Origin: Bacillus sp. FJAT-44742
GTDB taxonomy: Bacteria > Bacillota > Bacilli > Bacillales > Marinococcaceae
Assembly (NCBI RefSeq): GCF_002797315.1
Contig: NZ_KZ454936.1
Coordinates: forward strand, 250,999 to 314,998
Reading direction: 5' to 3'
DNA: 64,000 nucleotides
How positions within the stretch are numbered: the stretch's first letter is position 1; every line of letters begins with the position of its first letter. Below, in pieces: positions 25,227-34,332 of the stretch. Made by a program: the position numbers and the translations under genes. The notes beneath the pieces were generated by a model. It saw only the letters and a list, made by a program, of their open reading frames with translations, was not told the DNA's origin and did no database searches.

Positions 25227-26645
25227 TTACACTTCCACTTTTTTAAATTTAGCCCAAAGATAAGTTAAGACAAACGGAACAACAAGGGCTATAACCATTC
25301 CGATTGCAAACGCCAGCCAACCGCCTGCCTGAATTGAAAAGATACCAGGCAATCCGCCGACACCAATTGCCGGAGCCACTACGTTATTGATAGTAATAAA
25401 CATTCCCGCAATTCCAGAACCAATGATTGCACATATAAATGGGAAGCGGAAACGCAAGTTTACACCAAACATCGCTGGCTCTGTGACACCCAGGAACGCT
25501 GATATGGAAGAAGAAACAGACAAGCCTTTGGTGTTTTCATTTCTTGTAACAAACATAATAGCCAGACAAGCAGCTCCCTGTGCAATATTTGACAATGCAA
25601 GGATTGGCCACAGGAATGTAACACCTGTGCTTCCAATTAACTGTAAGTCTACAGCCAGGAAGGTATGGTGCAATCCTGTAATAACAAGCGGGGCGTAAAT
25701 AAGCCCATATAGTAAACCGCCAATTGCAGCAGCCTGATCAAATACTCCTACAAATACGGAAGTGACCGCATCACCAATAGTAAACATAATTGGTCCAATC
25801 GCAATAAAAGCAAGAAAACCTGTGATCAACAGCGCAACAGGAGCAACTACGAGCATTTGAATAGAATCATGAACTCGTTTTCTTAAGAAGATTTCGATTT
25901 GAGCTAATATATAAGATGCAAAAAGTATAGGAAGTACTTGTCCCTGATAACCAATTTGCTGAATTTCTAACCCAAAAATGTTCCAGGTTGGAATTTCTCC
26001 AGCCTCTTGAGCCTCTCCGTATGCCCATGCGTTTAATAAATCAGGGTGTACGAGCATCAAACCTAATACTATACCGAGTAGAGGACTCCCGCCAAACTTT
26101 TTCACTGCCGACCAGCCTATTAATCCGGGTAAAAACACAAAGGCTGTATTAGCTATTAGATGAATAATATCAGCGAGATCTGCCCACTGGGGATACACAT
26201 CAATAACAGATTGTCCGGTAAAGAAAATGTCCGGAGCGGTAAGAAGGTTATTAATACCCATAAGTAAACCTGCAGTAACAATCGCCGGAATGATCGGAAT
26301 AAAGATATCGGCAAGTGTTTTTACGAGCCTTTGAATGATATTCAAATTTTTCTCAGCGGCAGCTTTCGTTTCTTCCTTTGAAGAATCCTCCATACCTGTA
26401 ATAGCCATCATTTCCTTATACACTTTTTCAACTGTACCTTGACCAATAATTACCTGGAATTGGCCGCTGGTAGAAAAAGATCCGCGGACAAGCTCGTGAT
26501 TTTCCAGAGCTTCTTTGTCAACCTTGCTTTCATCATGTAAAGCAAAGCGTAAGCGGGTTACACAATGAGTGGCAGAAGCAATGTTGTCTTTCCCGCCGAT
26601 GGCCTCAATGATCCTTTCGACTGCTTCCTTTGTAACTTTCGCCAT
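25227..26645 (-). CDS. treP: Trehalose PTS permease EIIBC
   Basis: This is the membrane permease of the trehalose phosphotransferase system, 472 residues, importing trehalose as trehalose-6-phosphate. The N-terminal EIIB domain (about 1-85) carries the phosphorylated Cys in ATHCVTRLRF. A linker follows, then the EIIC domain with about ten helices and the GITEP-like motif, here LGVTEPAMFGVN. No EIIA domain is fused, so phosphate must come from a glucose-type EIIA encoded elsewhere, as in B. subtilis. It is the first gene of the operon, with a GGAGGG ribosome site overlapping a cre-like sequence. Confidence 0.95.
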   Translation of the reverse strand: MAKVTKEAVERIIEAIGGKDNIASATHCVTRLRFALHDESKVDKEALENHELVRGSFSTSGQFQVIIGQGTVEKVYKEMMAITGMEDSSKEETKAAAEKNLNIIQRLVKTLADIFIPIIPAIVTAGLLMGINNLLTAPDIFFTGQSVIDVYPQWADLADIIHLIANTAFVFLPGLIGWSAVKKFGGSPLLGIVLGLMLVHPDLLNAWAYGEAQEAGEIPTWNIFGLEIQQIGYQGQVLPILFASYILAQIEIFLRKRVHDSIQMLVVAPVALLITGFLAFIAIGPIMFTIGDAVTSVFVGVFDQAAAIGGLLYGLIYAPLVITGLHHTFLAVDLQLIGSTGVTFLWPILALSNIAQGAACLAIMFVTRNENTKGLSVSSSISAFLGVTEPAMFGVNLRFRFPFICAIIGSGIAGMFITINNVVAPAIGVGGLPGIFSIQAGGWLAFAIGMVIALVVPFVLTYLWAKFKKVEV

Positions 26646-26659
26646 CTTTTCACCCTCCT

Positions 26660-26673
26660 GGTAAACGGTTTCA
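26660..26673. promoter_or_regulatory. cre-like site (CcpA)
   Basis: GGTAAACGGTTTCA matches the catabolite response consensus TGNAANCGNWWNCA with one mismatch. It lies a few bases before treP, where CcpA bound to it could block transcript elongation when glucose is present. Confidence 0.6.
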
Positions 26674-26739
26674 TTTAAAACCCTAGTTTAATTGAAAGAA
26701 GTAAAGAAGTAACGGGTGTTAATCCGCTTACATTTTTAC

Positions 26740-26787
26740 TTGTATATACAACTTATCTTTCGGGATAATATTAACTTGTATATACAA
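26740..26787. promoter_or_regulatory. Two TreR-type operators
   Basis: Two identical perfect palindromes, TTGTATATACAA, lie at 26740-26751 and 26776-26787, 36 bases apart centre to centre. They resemble known TreR sites and stand in the treP promoter region. The spacing, a little over three helical turns, would allow cooperative binding. Confidence 0.8.
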
Positions 26788-26868
26788 ATTGGTCAATAGA
26801 AACGGTGAAAATTATAAAATTCATTTTATTCCCTGTTGTATGCTTCCCAGAAATAGATAATCTAAACC

Positions 26869-27000
26869 ATGAAATGGAAGAAACATGAAGCTTTAAAACG
26901 TGAAGACTATCGTGAAGACTATTTTATGAAGGGAAATAAAACAATGACTGGGACAAAACCAAAAGAGAAGAGTCCTCACCCTCAACAAAAACGGAGATGA
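26869..27000 (+). CDS. Possible 43-residue basic peptide
   Basis: A short plus-strand frame begins MKWKKHEALK and is rich in Lys, Arg and Glu. A strong terminator lies about 45 bases after its stop. There is no ribosome site, and no family was recognised. It is divergent from the tre operon. Probably marginal. Confidence 0.22.
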   Translation: MKWKKHEALKREDYREDYFMKGNKTMTGTKPKEKSPHPQQKRR

Positions 27001-27045
27001 AAAATGAAATAGAGTTTGACCTGATGGCGGATAACTTTTGAATAA

Positions 27046-27090
27046 AAATAAGGCTCCAATTATCTTTTTTTGATAATTGGAGCCTTATTT
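27046..27090. terminator. Strong bidirectional terminator
   Basis: A perfect 19-bp stem (starting AAATAAGGCTCC) with a T-rich loop sits downstream of mreBH on the minus strand and of the small plus-strand frame. Confidence 0.88.
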
Positions 27091-27207
27091 ACGTATGTGA
27101 GACAGTTTTGCCCCAGCACCTTTTGTATTGGATTTGTGATCTTCGGTAAAAGACACTCAACTGCATATAAAGGCGCAAATGAGATAGCCATTCATGCTTC
27201 AGCGCTA

Positions 27208-28224
27208 TTAAACACCCGCTTTTTGAAGTTTACTTATAATACCCAGGGACTTTCCGGTTCCTTTTGCAACACATTCTAAAGGTGTGTCCGCTAGAATGAC
27301 AGGGACATCTATTTCATTACCAAGCCATGCCTGCATTCCATTTAATAATGATCCGCCGCCTGTCAGAGTAATTCCATGATCCACAACATCCCCGCTTAAT
27401 TCTGGCGGGCAGTTTTCCAGTGTGTTACGAATAATCTCAAAAATGTTTTGAAGTGTATCTTTAATAGCTTCGTGAATCTCTTTAGAGTTTAAAGTTAATG
27501 GTTTTGGCAAGCCAGTTACTAGATCACGCCCAAAAACTTCCAATGTTTCTTCTTCATGGTCAGGTAAAGCATGGCCTAAATTAATTTTGATATTTTCAGC
27601 AGTCCGCTCCCCAATAAGCATGTTATATTCTTTACGTACGTATTGGATAATATCCTCATCTATTTTATCTCCGCCCACTCTGATCGAATCAGAAGAAACG
27701 ACACCTCCGTAGGAAATGATTCCTACCTCTGTGGTACCCCCACCGATATCTACTACAACATTTGCCACTGGCTCATCAACTGGCAGTCCGGCTCCCAGAG
27801 CAGCCGCGATAGGCTCTTCAATTAAGCTTACGTATTTTGCTCCACAACTCATCACCGCATCCCGTATTGCTCTTCGTTCTACCGAGGTAGAGCCTGATGG
27901 TGTACAGACTACTACTTTGGGCTTCCTCATGGATCCTATGTTTTTCTGAATACTTTTCATAATATGTTTGAGCATAGTAGAAGTAATTTGGTAGTCCGCG
28001 ATAACTCCTTCCTTTAACGGACGCATGGCTATAATCTTCCCAGGAGTCTTTCCTACCATGTCTTTAGCGTCAGTTCCAACAGCCAGTACATCACCAGTTT
28101 CTGTATTAATCGCTACAACAGAAGGCTCATTAAGTATAATTCCTTTTTCTTTGGTGTATACCAGAATATTGGCAGTACCAAGGTCAATTCCAATTTCGGA
28201 GGTAGCAAACATTAATTTCTTCAC
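27208..28224 (-). CDS. mreBH: Rod-shape actin homologue, MreBH type
   Basis: This is an MreB-family bacterial actin of 338 residues that forms membrane-associated filaments and guides sidewall synthesis. Actin-fold signatures are present: phosphate 1 [13 protein letters not shown], phosphate 2 [13 protein letters not shown], the hinge [12 protein letters not shown] and the adenosine motif [11 protein letters not shown]. It stands alone and not beside mreC/mreD, so it is one of the extra paralogues; length and context fit MreBH, which in B. subtilis directs the hydrolase LytE. Mbl is an alternative. A ribosome site (AAGGGTGAAG) precedes the minus-strand ATG. Confidence 0.88.
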   Translation of the reverse strand: MKKLMFATSEIGIDLGTANILVYTKEKGIILNEPSVVAINTETGDVLAVGTDAKDMVGKTPGKIIAMRPLKEGVIADYQITSTMLKHIMKSIQKNIGSMRKPKVVVCTPSGSTSVERRAIRDAVMSCGAKYVSLIEEPIAAALGAGLPVDEPVANVVVDIGGGTTEVGIISYGGVVSSDSIRVGGDKIDEDIIQYVRKEYNMLIGERTAENIKINLGHALPDHEEETLEVFGRDLVTGLPKPLTLNSKEIHEAIKDTLQNIFEIIRNTLENCPPELSGDVVDHGITLTGGGSLLNGMQAWLGNEIDVPVILADTPLECVAKGTGKSLGIISKLQKAGV

Positions 28225-28479
28225 CCTTTATACTAGATTAGTCTCACCTTAGCGCTCATTCTAATGCTTATCGTTTTAGATAGAAAGAGGCGTTTAGCAC
28301 ATATTGTCCAAGTTATCTACGGAATAAAAAGAAAATGCAGGCAAATATTCATATCTTATTCCACTTCTTTAGTTGTAATTGAAACATAGATTTCAAGAGT
28401 TATTATATATATGGGAGGTTTTCTTTGATAAAATCAGGATTAGAAGTTGTGAGAGTGTTAACAAAAAGGTGGGAATAGA

Positions 28480-28842
28480 ATGAATCGTTCTTTGATATTA
28501 AATCTGCTTGTCTGGGTGACGTTAATCATTATGATCTTCACACTCAGCCTGCGGACTTTTCATCCAGTGGAATATGCAATAGGAGCCCTTATTGTTCTTT
28601 ATAACGTCTTATTTCTATATAAACAGTATATCCAAAAATTTACGGATAAGGAAGAGGAAATAGGGTTTCAGCGGAAGAATAGCATGAATATATTGATGAT
28701 GCTTGCTATTACTACGTACCTTGCCACAAGGCAGGAGGGGGCTGCTCTCCCTGGTTTGATAGCTGTCATGGCTGTTATCTCAATGTTCTTAATGGTATTT
28801 ATGATTGTTTCTGATTTACGAAGTTCTAAAAATGCTGCATAG
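28480..28842 (+). CDS. Small membrane protein, unknown
   Basis: The 120-residue product has about four hydrophobic segments (8-24, 31-48, 68-84, 90-108). A charged stretch KFTDKEEEIGFQRKNS lies between the second and third. No family was recognised. ATG 28480 follows AAAAGGTGGG. It is 28 bases before another small membrane protein and probably co-transcribed with it. Confidence 0.7.
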   Translation: MNRSLILNLLVWVTLIIMIFTLSLRTFHPVEYAIGALIVLYNVLFLYKQYIQKFTDKEEEIGFQRKNSMNILMMLAITTYLATRQEGAALPGLIAVMAVISMFLMVFMIVSDLRSSKNAA

Positions 28843-28870
28843 TACGAACCGAGAAGGAGAGGGAAATTGA

Positions 28871-29056
28871 GTGTTAAAGCTTATCATCAACGGGATAGTC
28901 ATTTTTATGTTGTTTTTTCATTTAGCAAACTTTATCTATCAGTTAGTAGAGTATAGAGAATTTAATTGGTTATCACTCACACTCACGATTGTCTTTACTT
29001 CCTACATTATTCTGATTATCGAGAAAGCAACACGACCTAAAAAGTGTTTGAAATAA
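28871..29056 (+). CDS. Small two-helix membrane protein, unknown
   Basis: The product has 61 residues and two hydrophobic helices (about 5-25 and 36-52) with a basic C-terminus. The GTG start at 28871 follows AAGGAG with spacing a little long; a TTG at 28867 is out of frame. It forms a likely two-gene unit with 28480-28842, ended by the hairpin at 29072. Confidence 0.55.
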   Translation: MLKLIINGIVIFMLFFHLANFIYQLVEYREFNWLSLTLTIVFTSYIILIIEKATRPKKCLK

Positions 29057-29071
29057 AACGATTGAAATGCA

Positions 29072-29107
29072 AACCTCTTATGTGATAGCTATTACACATG
29101 AGAGGTC
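29072..29107 (+). terminator. Hairpin terminator
   Basis: ACCTCTTATGTG pairs with CACATGAGAGGT (one wobble), followed by CCACTTTT. Confidence 0.7.
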
Positions 29108-29198
29108 CACTTTTACACTGCAGCTTAGCTAACATAGAAGAGTGCTAACTTGTTTTACGGCTGCAAATGTCAGAACATAGGTTAATTGGAGGAGAAAG

Positions 29199-30095
29199 AT
29201 GTTTCAAGGAAAAATGACCATTGCTTTATTAATTCTGGTTCTCACCATGAGTTGGGGGTATTCATGGGTACTTATGAAAATTGGATTAGAGTATATGGAG
29301 CCCTTTACTTTTTCTGGTTTACGTTTTTTTATCGGTTCCCTCACTTTAATGATTATTCTATTTTTTCTTAAAGCAAAGGGAGTTGAACAAAAGAAGAAAC
29401 CACTTTCTAAGGTAATGATCCTTGGTTTTTTGCAAACTGCACTAGTTTTTGGTTTAGTAATGTATGGAATGCAGTTTGTAGAGGCCGGGAAATCTTCTAT
29501 TCTTTTATATACCATGCCAATTTGGAGTAGCTTTTTAGCTGTATACTTTTTACAAGAATCATTAAATGTAAGGAAAATTCAGGGTTTGTTACTAGGTATA
29601 GTTGGTTTAGTGTTTATTATTGTTAGTGACCTTATTCACTCAATAAGTCTCGAATCTACCTTAGGTATCGTAATAATACTGGTAGCTTCTTTAGTATGGT
29701 CGGTTTCAAATATATTTTACAAAAAGCAGTTAGCAGGAGGAGATCAACTTTCTATAAATTGTTTTCAAATGTTTTTCGGATCTCTGTTGTTAGGTGCAAT
29801 AGCCCTGATACTGGAAAGAGATAATATTATAATAATAAATAGAGAAAGTATCTATGCTTTGTTTTTCACTGGGGTAGTAGCATCGGCGCTATCATTTGCT
29901 ATATGGTTTTACTTATTAACTGTAGTTTCTACTTTCACAGCTACCATGTCGTCTTTGCTCGTACCTGTCTTTGGTATGTTATTCTCTGTAATCATCTTAG
30001 GTGAAGAATTTACTTTTCAACTGGCTATTGGGTCTATTCTTATATTGGCTGGTATCTTCCTTGCGCAAAATGTTCAGAAGAGTCGCTCCACTTAA
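29199..30095 (+). CDS. EamA/DMT-family exporter
   Basis: This is a ten-helix transporter of the drug/metabolite superfamily, 298 residues, made of two repeated five-helix EamA domains (about 8-142 and 152-291). Seen signatures are the first-helix SWGYSWVLMKIGL, YMEPFTFSGLRFF and the fourth-helix GKSSILLYTMPIW. Members export amino acids or other small metabolites; the substrate is not visible. A TTGGAGGAGAAAG ribosome site precedes the ATG. It is likely monocistronic. Confidence 0.9.
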   Translation: MFQGKMTIALLILVLTMSWGYSWVLMKIGLEYMEPFTFSGLRFFIGSLTLMIILFFLKAKGVEQKKKPLSKVMILGFLQTALVFGLVMYGMQFVEAGKSSILLYTMPIWSSFLAVYFLQESLNVRKIQGLLLGIVGLVFIIVSDLIHSISLESTLGIVIILVASLVWSVSNIFYKKQLAGGDQLSINCFQMFFGSLLLGAIALILERDNIIIINRESIYALFFTGVVASALSFAIWFYLLTVVSTFTATMSSLLVPVFGMLFSVIILGEEFTFQLAIGSILILAGIFLAQNVQKSRST

Positions 30096-30240
30096 CATTA
30101 AAAGAGTTTTGTGATGGAAGGTGATGGGTTAACAATATGCTTGGAGTTCGTGTTCCCTTAGGGATTTATACCTCCTCCCTTAGAATTAGATATGAATTGT
30201 ATTAATTGTTAAAAAATTATAATTTTTTTGTAAAAATGGG

Positions 30241-30299
30241 TAGACAAATGAAGAAAGCGCTTTTATACTTTAGTTAAACGTTTAGCTAATCGTTTAACT
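30241..30299 (+). promoter_or_regulatory. Promoter and LacI-type operator of cluster II
   Basis: TAGACA (30241) and TATACT (30264) are spaced by 17 bases. Directly downstream, 30272-30299 is a 28-bp near-perfect palindrome (arm AGTTAAACG) with only one mismatched pair. It contains two overlapping TAAACG/CGTTTA-type half sites with the central CG usual for LacI operators. A repressor bound here would cover the transcription start. Confidence 0.78.
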
Positions 30300-30363
30300 G
30301 AGATGGAATTAGAAATAATATACAAAATATTATTCTAATTTTCTATTAAATTATTTGAAAAAA

Positions 30364-30394
30364 GATAAAAGACCTGGTTATTTGGTCTTTTATC
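30364..30394 (+). other. Leader hairpin before lacI-type gene
   Basis: A perfect 11-bp stem (GATAAAAGACC with GGTCTTTTATC) lies in the leader, 29 bases before the regulator start. There is no U-tract, so it may influence mRNA stability or translation. Confidence 0.5.
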
Positions 30395-30422
30395 AGTTGG
30401 ATTAGACAAGAGGTGTCAAAAG

Positions 30423-31454
30423 TTGACCAGCATGAAAGAGGTAGCCGAAAAGGCAGGGGTCTCTATAGCCACTGTTTCTGCAGTAGTAAACAAGACAAAA
30501 TACGTTAGTGATGAACTGAGGGAGCGAATAGAAAACGTTATTGAAGAAGTGGGGTATCGACCAAACAGGAATGCCAGAAGTTTGAAAGGGAAGGCAACAA
30601 ACCTAGTTGGAGTGACTGTAACAGAAGTCACCAATCCGTTCTACCCGTTAATGATTAAGGGAGTCGAAGATGCCTCACACGAATATGGATATAACGTTTT
30701 ACTAAGTACTACAGGCGATAATGAAAGCAAAGAAATTAAATTACTAGAGTCTATGTTAGATCAGGGAGTGGATGGGGTCATATTATCAACAGTAGATAAA
30801 GCTGATTCAAAACCCTTAGCTTTAGCAGTGAAGGCTCAAATCCCTTTAGTACTGATCAATCGGGCTCCTAAGGGATACAAAGGTAATTTAGTGTGTGTGG
30901 ATTCCTATAAAGTGGGACAGGTAGCAACTCAGCACTTAATTGATTTGGGACACAGCAGTATAGCTTTCTTTGGAGGTGAAAGGCAAAATAGTTATGAACG
31001 AGAAAAAGGTTTTCGGGACACTATGGCAAGGAACAATCTGGAGGTAAGCGAGGAATTTATTCTTAACGGAGAATACGACAGCAGTATATCCTATAAAAAA
31101 ATGAGAAGTTTAATAGAGCATTCTAATCCTACGGGCGTATACGCGGCTAGTGACATTATGGCTTTTGGTGTCATTAAAGCATGTTTGGATGCTGGTTTAT
31201 CGGTGCCAGGTGATGTTTCAATTATAGGTTCAGACAACGTTAAGTTTTCCGAAGATTTCAAAGTCTCCCTTACTACAGTAGATGTACAAACATATCAAAT
31301 GGGTAAGAAAGGGCTTGAGATTTTAAGAAAAAATATAAGATTTAAAAATGAAGTTGAGCCACAACAGGTTTGGTTAGAGCCAAAAATAGTGGTAAGGGAA
31401 AGTACTGCTCTGTTGACTAACAAAACTAAGAATGAAAGAGGTTTTTTATTATGA
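30423..31454 (+). CDS. LacI-family transcriptional regulator of cluster II
   Basis: This is a LacI/GalR-family regulator of 343 residues. The N-terminal helix-turn-helix (TSMKEVAEKAGVSIATVSAVVN) and hinge helix (NRNARSLKG) are clear. A periplasmic-binding-protein-like effector domain fills about 62-330. It is the first gene of the cluster and overlaps the thiolase gene by ATGA, so it is autoregulated through the palindrome at 30272. TTG 30423 follows AGAGGTGT with six-base spacing; ATG 30432 is an alternative. The effector is likely the imported acid or its CoA ester (inference). Confidence 0.92.
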   Translation: MTSMKEVAEKAGVSIATVSAVVNKTKYVSDELRERIENVIEEVGYRPNRNARSLKGKATNLVGVTVTEVTNPFYPLMIKGVEDASHEYGYNVLLSTTGDNESKEIKLLESMLDQGVDGVILSTVDKADSKPLALAVKAQIPLVLINRAPKGYKGNLVCVDSYKVGQVATQHLIDLGHSSIAFFGGERQNSYEREKGFRDTMARNNLEVSEEFILNGEYDSSISYKKMRSLIEHSNPTGVYAASDIMAFGVIKACLDAGLSVPGDVSIIGSDNVKFSEDFKVSLTTVDVQTYQMGKKGLEILRKNIRFKNEVEPQQVWLEPKIVVRESTALLTNKTKNERGFLL

Positions 31455-32629
31455 AAGATGTTGTAATTGTAAGCGCTGCCAGAACAGCTATTGGAACTAT
31501 GGGTGGAGCATTAAAAGATTACCATGCTGCAGATCTTGGAGCTAGAGCAATTGAAGCAGCGGTAGAAAGAGCTAATATAGATAAAGAACTAATCCAAGAA
31601 GTCATCATGGGCTGTGTTGGTCAAGTAGCGGAAAATGCGTTTATAGCAAGGATGTGTTCTCTTAGAGCAGGATTACCTACAAATTCTACAGCTTTTACAG
31701 TAAATCGTCTTTGTGGATCAGGTCTTCAAGCTATTAACAGTGCTGTACAACAAATTCAAACACAGGAAGCTGATGTAGTAGTCGCTGGCGGAACAGAAAA
31801 TATGGACATGCTTCCTTACTACATCAGAAAAGCTAGATACGGTTACAGAATGGGGCATGATCAATTGGAAGATGGTCTTATAACTGCCCTTACCGATCCT
31901 TTTGGTAATTATCATATGGGTGTTACAGCTGAAAATGTAGCAGAAAGATATAACATCACAAGAGAAGAGCAAGATGAGTTTGCTGCATTAAGCCAGCAAA
32001 AAGCTATTAATGCTATTGATGAAGGTCTATTTCAAGAAGAAATCACGCCAATTGAGATTAAAGACAGAAAAGGGAATGTAACAGTAGTGGACACAGATGA
32101 ACATCCTCGACGGGGGGTTACGGCTGAAAAGCTTGCTAAATTAAAGACACCTTTCAAAAAGGACGGAACAGTGACGCCAGGAAATGCATCAGGGATTAAT
32201 AATGGCGCCGCTGCACTAGTTTTGATGTCTAAAGAAAAAGCTAATGAACTTGGCCTAACACCATTAGCTACAGTAAAACAACAAGCAATTGCCGGAGTTG
32301 ACCCGGAAATCATGGGATATGCTCCTGCACCCGCAGTTCAAAAGCTTCTTGATAAGGCTCAGCTATCTATAAATGACATCGACTTAATGGAACTAAATGA
32401 AGCTTTCGCTTCTCAATCAGTAGCTGTAATCAAAGATCTGGGAATTAGCCAGGATAAAGTAAATGTTAATGGTGGTGCTATTGCACTTGGACATCCTATT
32501 GGAGCATCAGGTTCTATAATTACTGTTAAATTGCTCCATGAGATGAAAAGAAGAGGCCTAAAAAGAGGGGTTTCTACAATGTGTATCGGCGGAGGACAAG
32601 GAATAGCCACTCTATTTGAAATGAACTAA
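31451..32629 (+). CDS. Acetyl-CoA acetyltransferase (thiolase)
   Basis: This is a biosynthetic/degradative type II thiolase of 392 residues that cleaves or forms acetoacetyl-CoA-like 3-ketoacyl-CoA. The active-site Cys of NRLCGSGLQAI, the His of ALGHPIGASG and the second Cys of MCIGGGQG are all present. It starts inside the regulator stop (ATGA). In this cluster it should carry out the final thiolysis giving acetyl-CoA plus an acyl-CoA. Confidence 0.95.
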   Translation: MKDVVIVSAARTAIGTMGGALKDYHAADLGARAIEAAVERANIDKELIQEVIMGCVGQVAENAFIARMCSLRAGLPTNSTAFTVNRLCGSGLQAINSAVQQIQTQEADVVVAGGTENMDMLPYYIRKARYGYRMGHDQLEDGLITALTDPFGNYHMGVTAENVAERYNITREEQDEFAALSQQKAINAIDEGLFQEEITPIEIKDRKGNVTVVDTDEHPRRGVTAEKLAKLKTPFKKDGTVTPGNASGINNGAAALVLMSKEKANELGLTPLATVKQQAIAGVDPEIMGYAPAPAVQKLLDKAQLSINDIDLMELNEAFASQSVAVIKDLGISQDKVNVNGGAIALGHPIGASGSIITVKLLHEMKRRGLKRGVSTMCIGGGQGIATLFEMN

Positions 32630-32660
32630 TAATTAATAAATAAAAAGGATAGGTGAACTC

Positions 32661-33401
32661 ATGATTAATCTAGAAGGGAAAACTGCAATTGTGACAGGAG
32701 CAGCACGTGGTTTAGGGCTGGGAATAGCTGAAAAGTTAGCAGAATTAAACGCACATGTAATTGTGAGTGATCTTAACACTGATGGAGCTGAATCCGCGGT
32801 GAAAAAGATTAAAGAAAAAGGCGGAAGCGCTGAAGCGATAGTATGTAATGTGGCTGACGCTGAGTCAGCCGCAAAACTAGTCCAAGAAACAATTGAAAAG
32901 CATGGGAAAATAGACATTGTAGTGAACAATGCTGGGATTAATAAAGATAAAATGCTCCATAAGATGAATATGACAGACTGGCAACAAGTCTTAGATGTTA
33001 ACTTAACCGGTGTGTATAACGTCATGCAGCCAGCTGCAGTACACATGCGTGAAAACGAAAGCGGACGTATTATTAATATTTCTTCTGCCAGCTGGCTTGG
33101 TAATGTAGGTCAGGCCAATTATGCAGCTGCTAAGGCAGGAGTGGTGGGATTAACTAAAACAGCTGCCAGGGAGCTTGGTAAAAAGAATGTGACAGTTAAT
33201 GCCATTTGTCCAGGTTTTATTGAAACTGATATGACAAGAGCTGTTCCTGATCATGTATGGGATTTAATGGTCTCCAAAGTAGCAATGGGAAGAGCTGGCC
33301 AGCCTGAGGATGTAGCAAACTGCATTGGATTTTTAGCATCTGAGCAAGCCAGTTACATTACTGGTGAAGTTATCAATGTAGGCGGAGGAATGGTGTTGTA
33401 A
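32661..33401 (+). CDS. SDR oxidoreductase, FabG/acetoacetyl-CoA reductase type
   Basis: This is a short-chain dehydrogenase of 246 residues with the cofactor motif TGAARGLGLGIA, the NNAG motif and the catalytic Ser, Tyr and Lys (SSASWL and NYAAAKAG). It is closest to FabG and PhaB-like enzymes acting on 3-hydroxyacyl/3-ketoacyl thioesters. Placed between thiolase and a hydroxyacyl-CoA dehydrogenase, it probably acts on a 3-hydroxy intermediate of the other stereochemistry. A AAAAGGATAGGTG ribosome site precedes ATG 32661. Confidence 0.9.
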   Translation: MINLEGKTAIVTGAARGLGLGIAEKLAELNAHVIVSDLNTDGAESAVKKIKEKGGSAEAIVCNVADAESAAKLVQETIEKHGKIDIVVNNAGINKDKMLHKMNMTDWQQVLDVNLTGVYNVMQPAAVHMRENESGRIINISSASWLGNVGQANYAAAKAGVVGLTKTAARELGKKNVTVNAICPGFIETDMTRAVPDHVWDLMVSKVAMGRAGQPEDVANCIGFLASEQASYITGEVINVGGGMVL

Positions 33402-33431
33402 ATTAAACTGTGCAGAGTCTAGGAGGTTATT

Positions 33432-34313
33432 ATGTCTTTTAATAAAATAGCAGTTGTCGGAGGCGGGCTCATGGGGGCTGGAATTGCCCAAAACGCTGCT
33501 GAATCTGGCAAAGAAGTAACATTAATAGAAGTGGATGAAGAACAAGCTGAAAAAGCTATTCAGAGAATAAAAAAACAATTGGACAACAAAGTGAAAAAAG
33601 AGAGAATTACGGCAACTCAGGCTGAAGAAACATTAAATAAAATCCAGACGAAAACAGATTATAAATTTTTAAGTAATGCAGAACTTGTCATTGAAGCTGT
33701 GCCAGAGAAATTGGAAATAAAGAAAAAGGTCTTTAAACAACTTGATGAGTCAGCTAATCCAGAAGCAGTACTAGCTTCCAATACTTCTGGCCTGTCCATT
33801 GCAGCGATTGGATCCGTGACAAAAAGGCCAGAAAAAGTAATTGGACTTCACTACTTTTATCCTGTCCCTGTAATGAAATTAGTAGAGGTCATCCCTTCTA
33901 TTATAACTTCTCAAGAGACAGTGGATAAAATGTACCAATTTGCTGAAAGCATTGGAAAACAGCCAGTTCGCTGTCAAGACTACCCTGGTTTCTTAGTTAA
34001 CAGGCTTCTTATCCCTATGGTAAATGAAGCGGTTTACTGTGTTATGGAGGGGGCGGACCCTAAAGATGTGGACAATGCGATGAAGCTTGGAGCAAATCAT
34101 CGTATGGGTCCAATTACCCTTGCAGATTTCGTGGGACTAGATGTTCTTCTTGCCACTATGGAGGGTCTTTATGAAGGTTTCAACGACTCAAAGTATCGTC
34201 CCTGCCCTCTACTTAAAAAAGTTGTGGAATCAGGTAATTATGGTGTCAAGACTGGTCAGGGTTTTTATAAGTATGATGAAAATGGGAATCAGCAAGACGT
34301 AGCTATTCGATAA
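33432..34313 (+). CDS. 3-Hydroxyacyl-CoA (3-hydroxybutyryl-CoA) dehydrogenase
   Basis: This is a NAD-dependent 3-hydroxyacyl-CoA dehydrogenase, 293 residues, of the Hbd/PaaH size class. The N-terminal Rossmann domain shows VVGGGLMGAGIA. The catalytic segment has ASNTSGLSI, with His and the following residues in LHYFYPVPVMKLVE. The C-terminal domain contains DYPGFLVNRLL and GANHRMGP(I)TLADFVGLD, the substrate-binding part. It oxidises (S)-3-hydroxybutyryl-CoA-like substrates to the 3-keto form, directly upstream of thiolysis in this pathway. Confidence 0.95.
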   Translation: MSFNKIAVVGGGLMGAGIAQNAAESGKEVTLIEVDEEQAEKAIQRIKKQLDNKVKKERITATQAEETLNKIQTKTDYKFLSNAELVIEAVPEKLEIKKKVFKQLDESANPEAVLASNTSGLSIAAIGSVTKRPEKVIGLHYFYPVPVMKLVEVIPSIITSQETVDKMYQFAESIGKQPVRCQDYPGFLVNRLLIPMVNEAVYCVMEGADPKDVDNAMKLGANHRMGPITLADFVGLDVLLATMEGLYEGFNDSKYRPCPLLKKVVESGNYGVKTGQGFYKYDENGNQQDVAIR

Positions 34314-34332
34314 GTAGCAGGGAGGTGATTTT

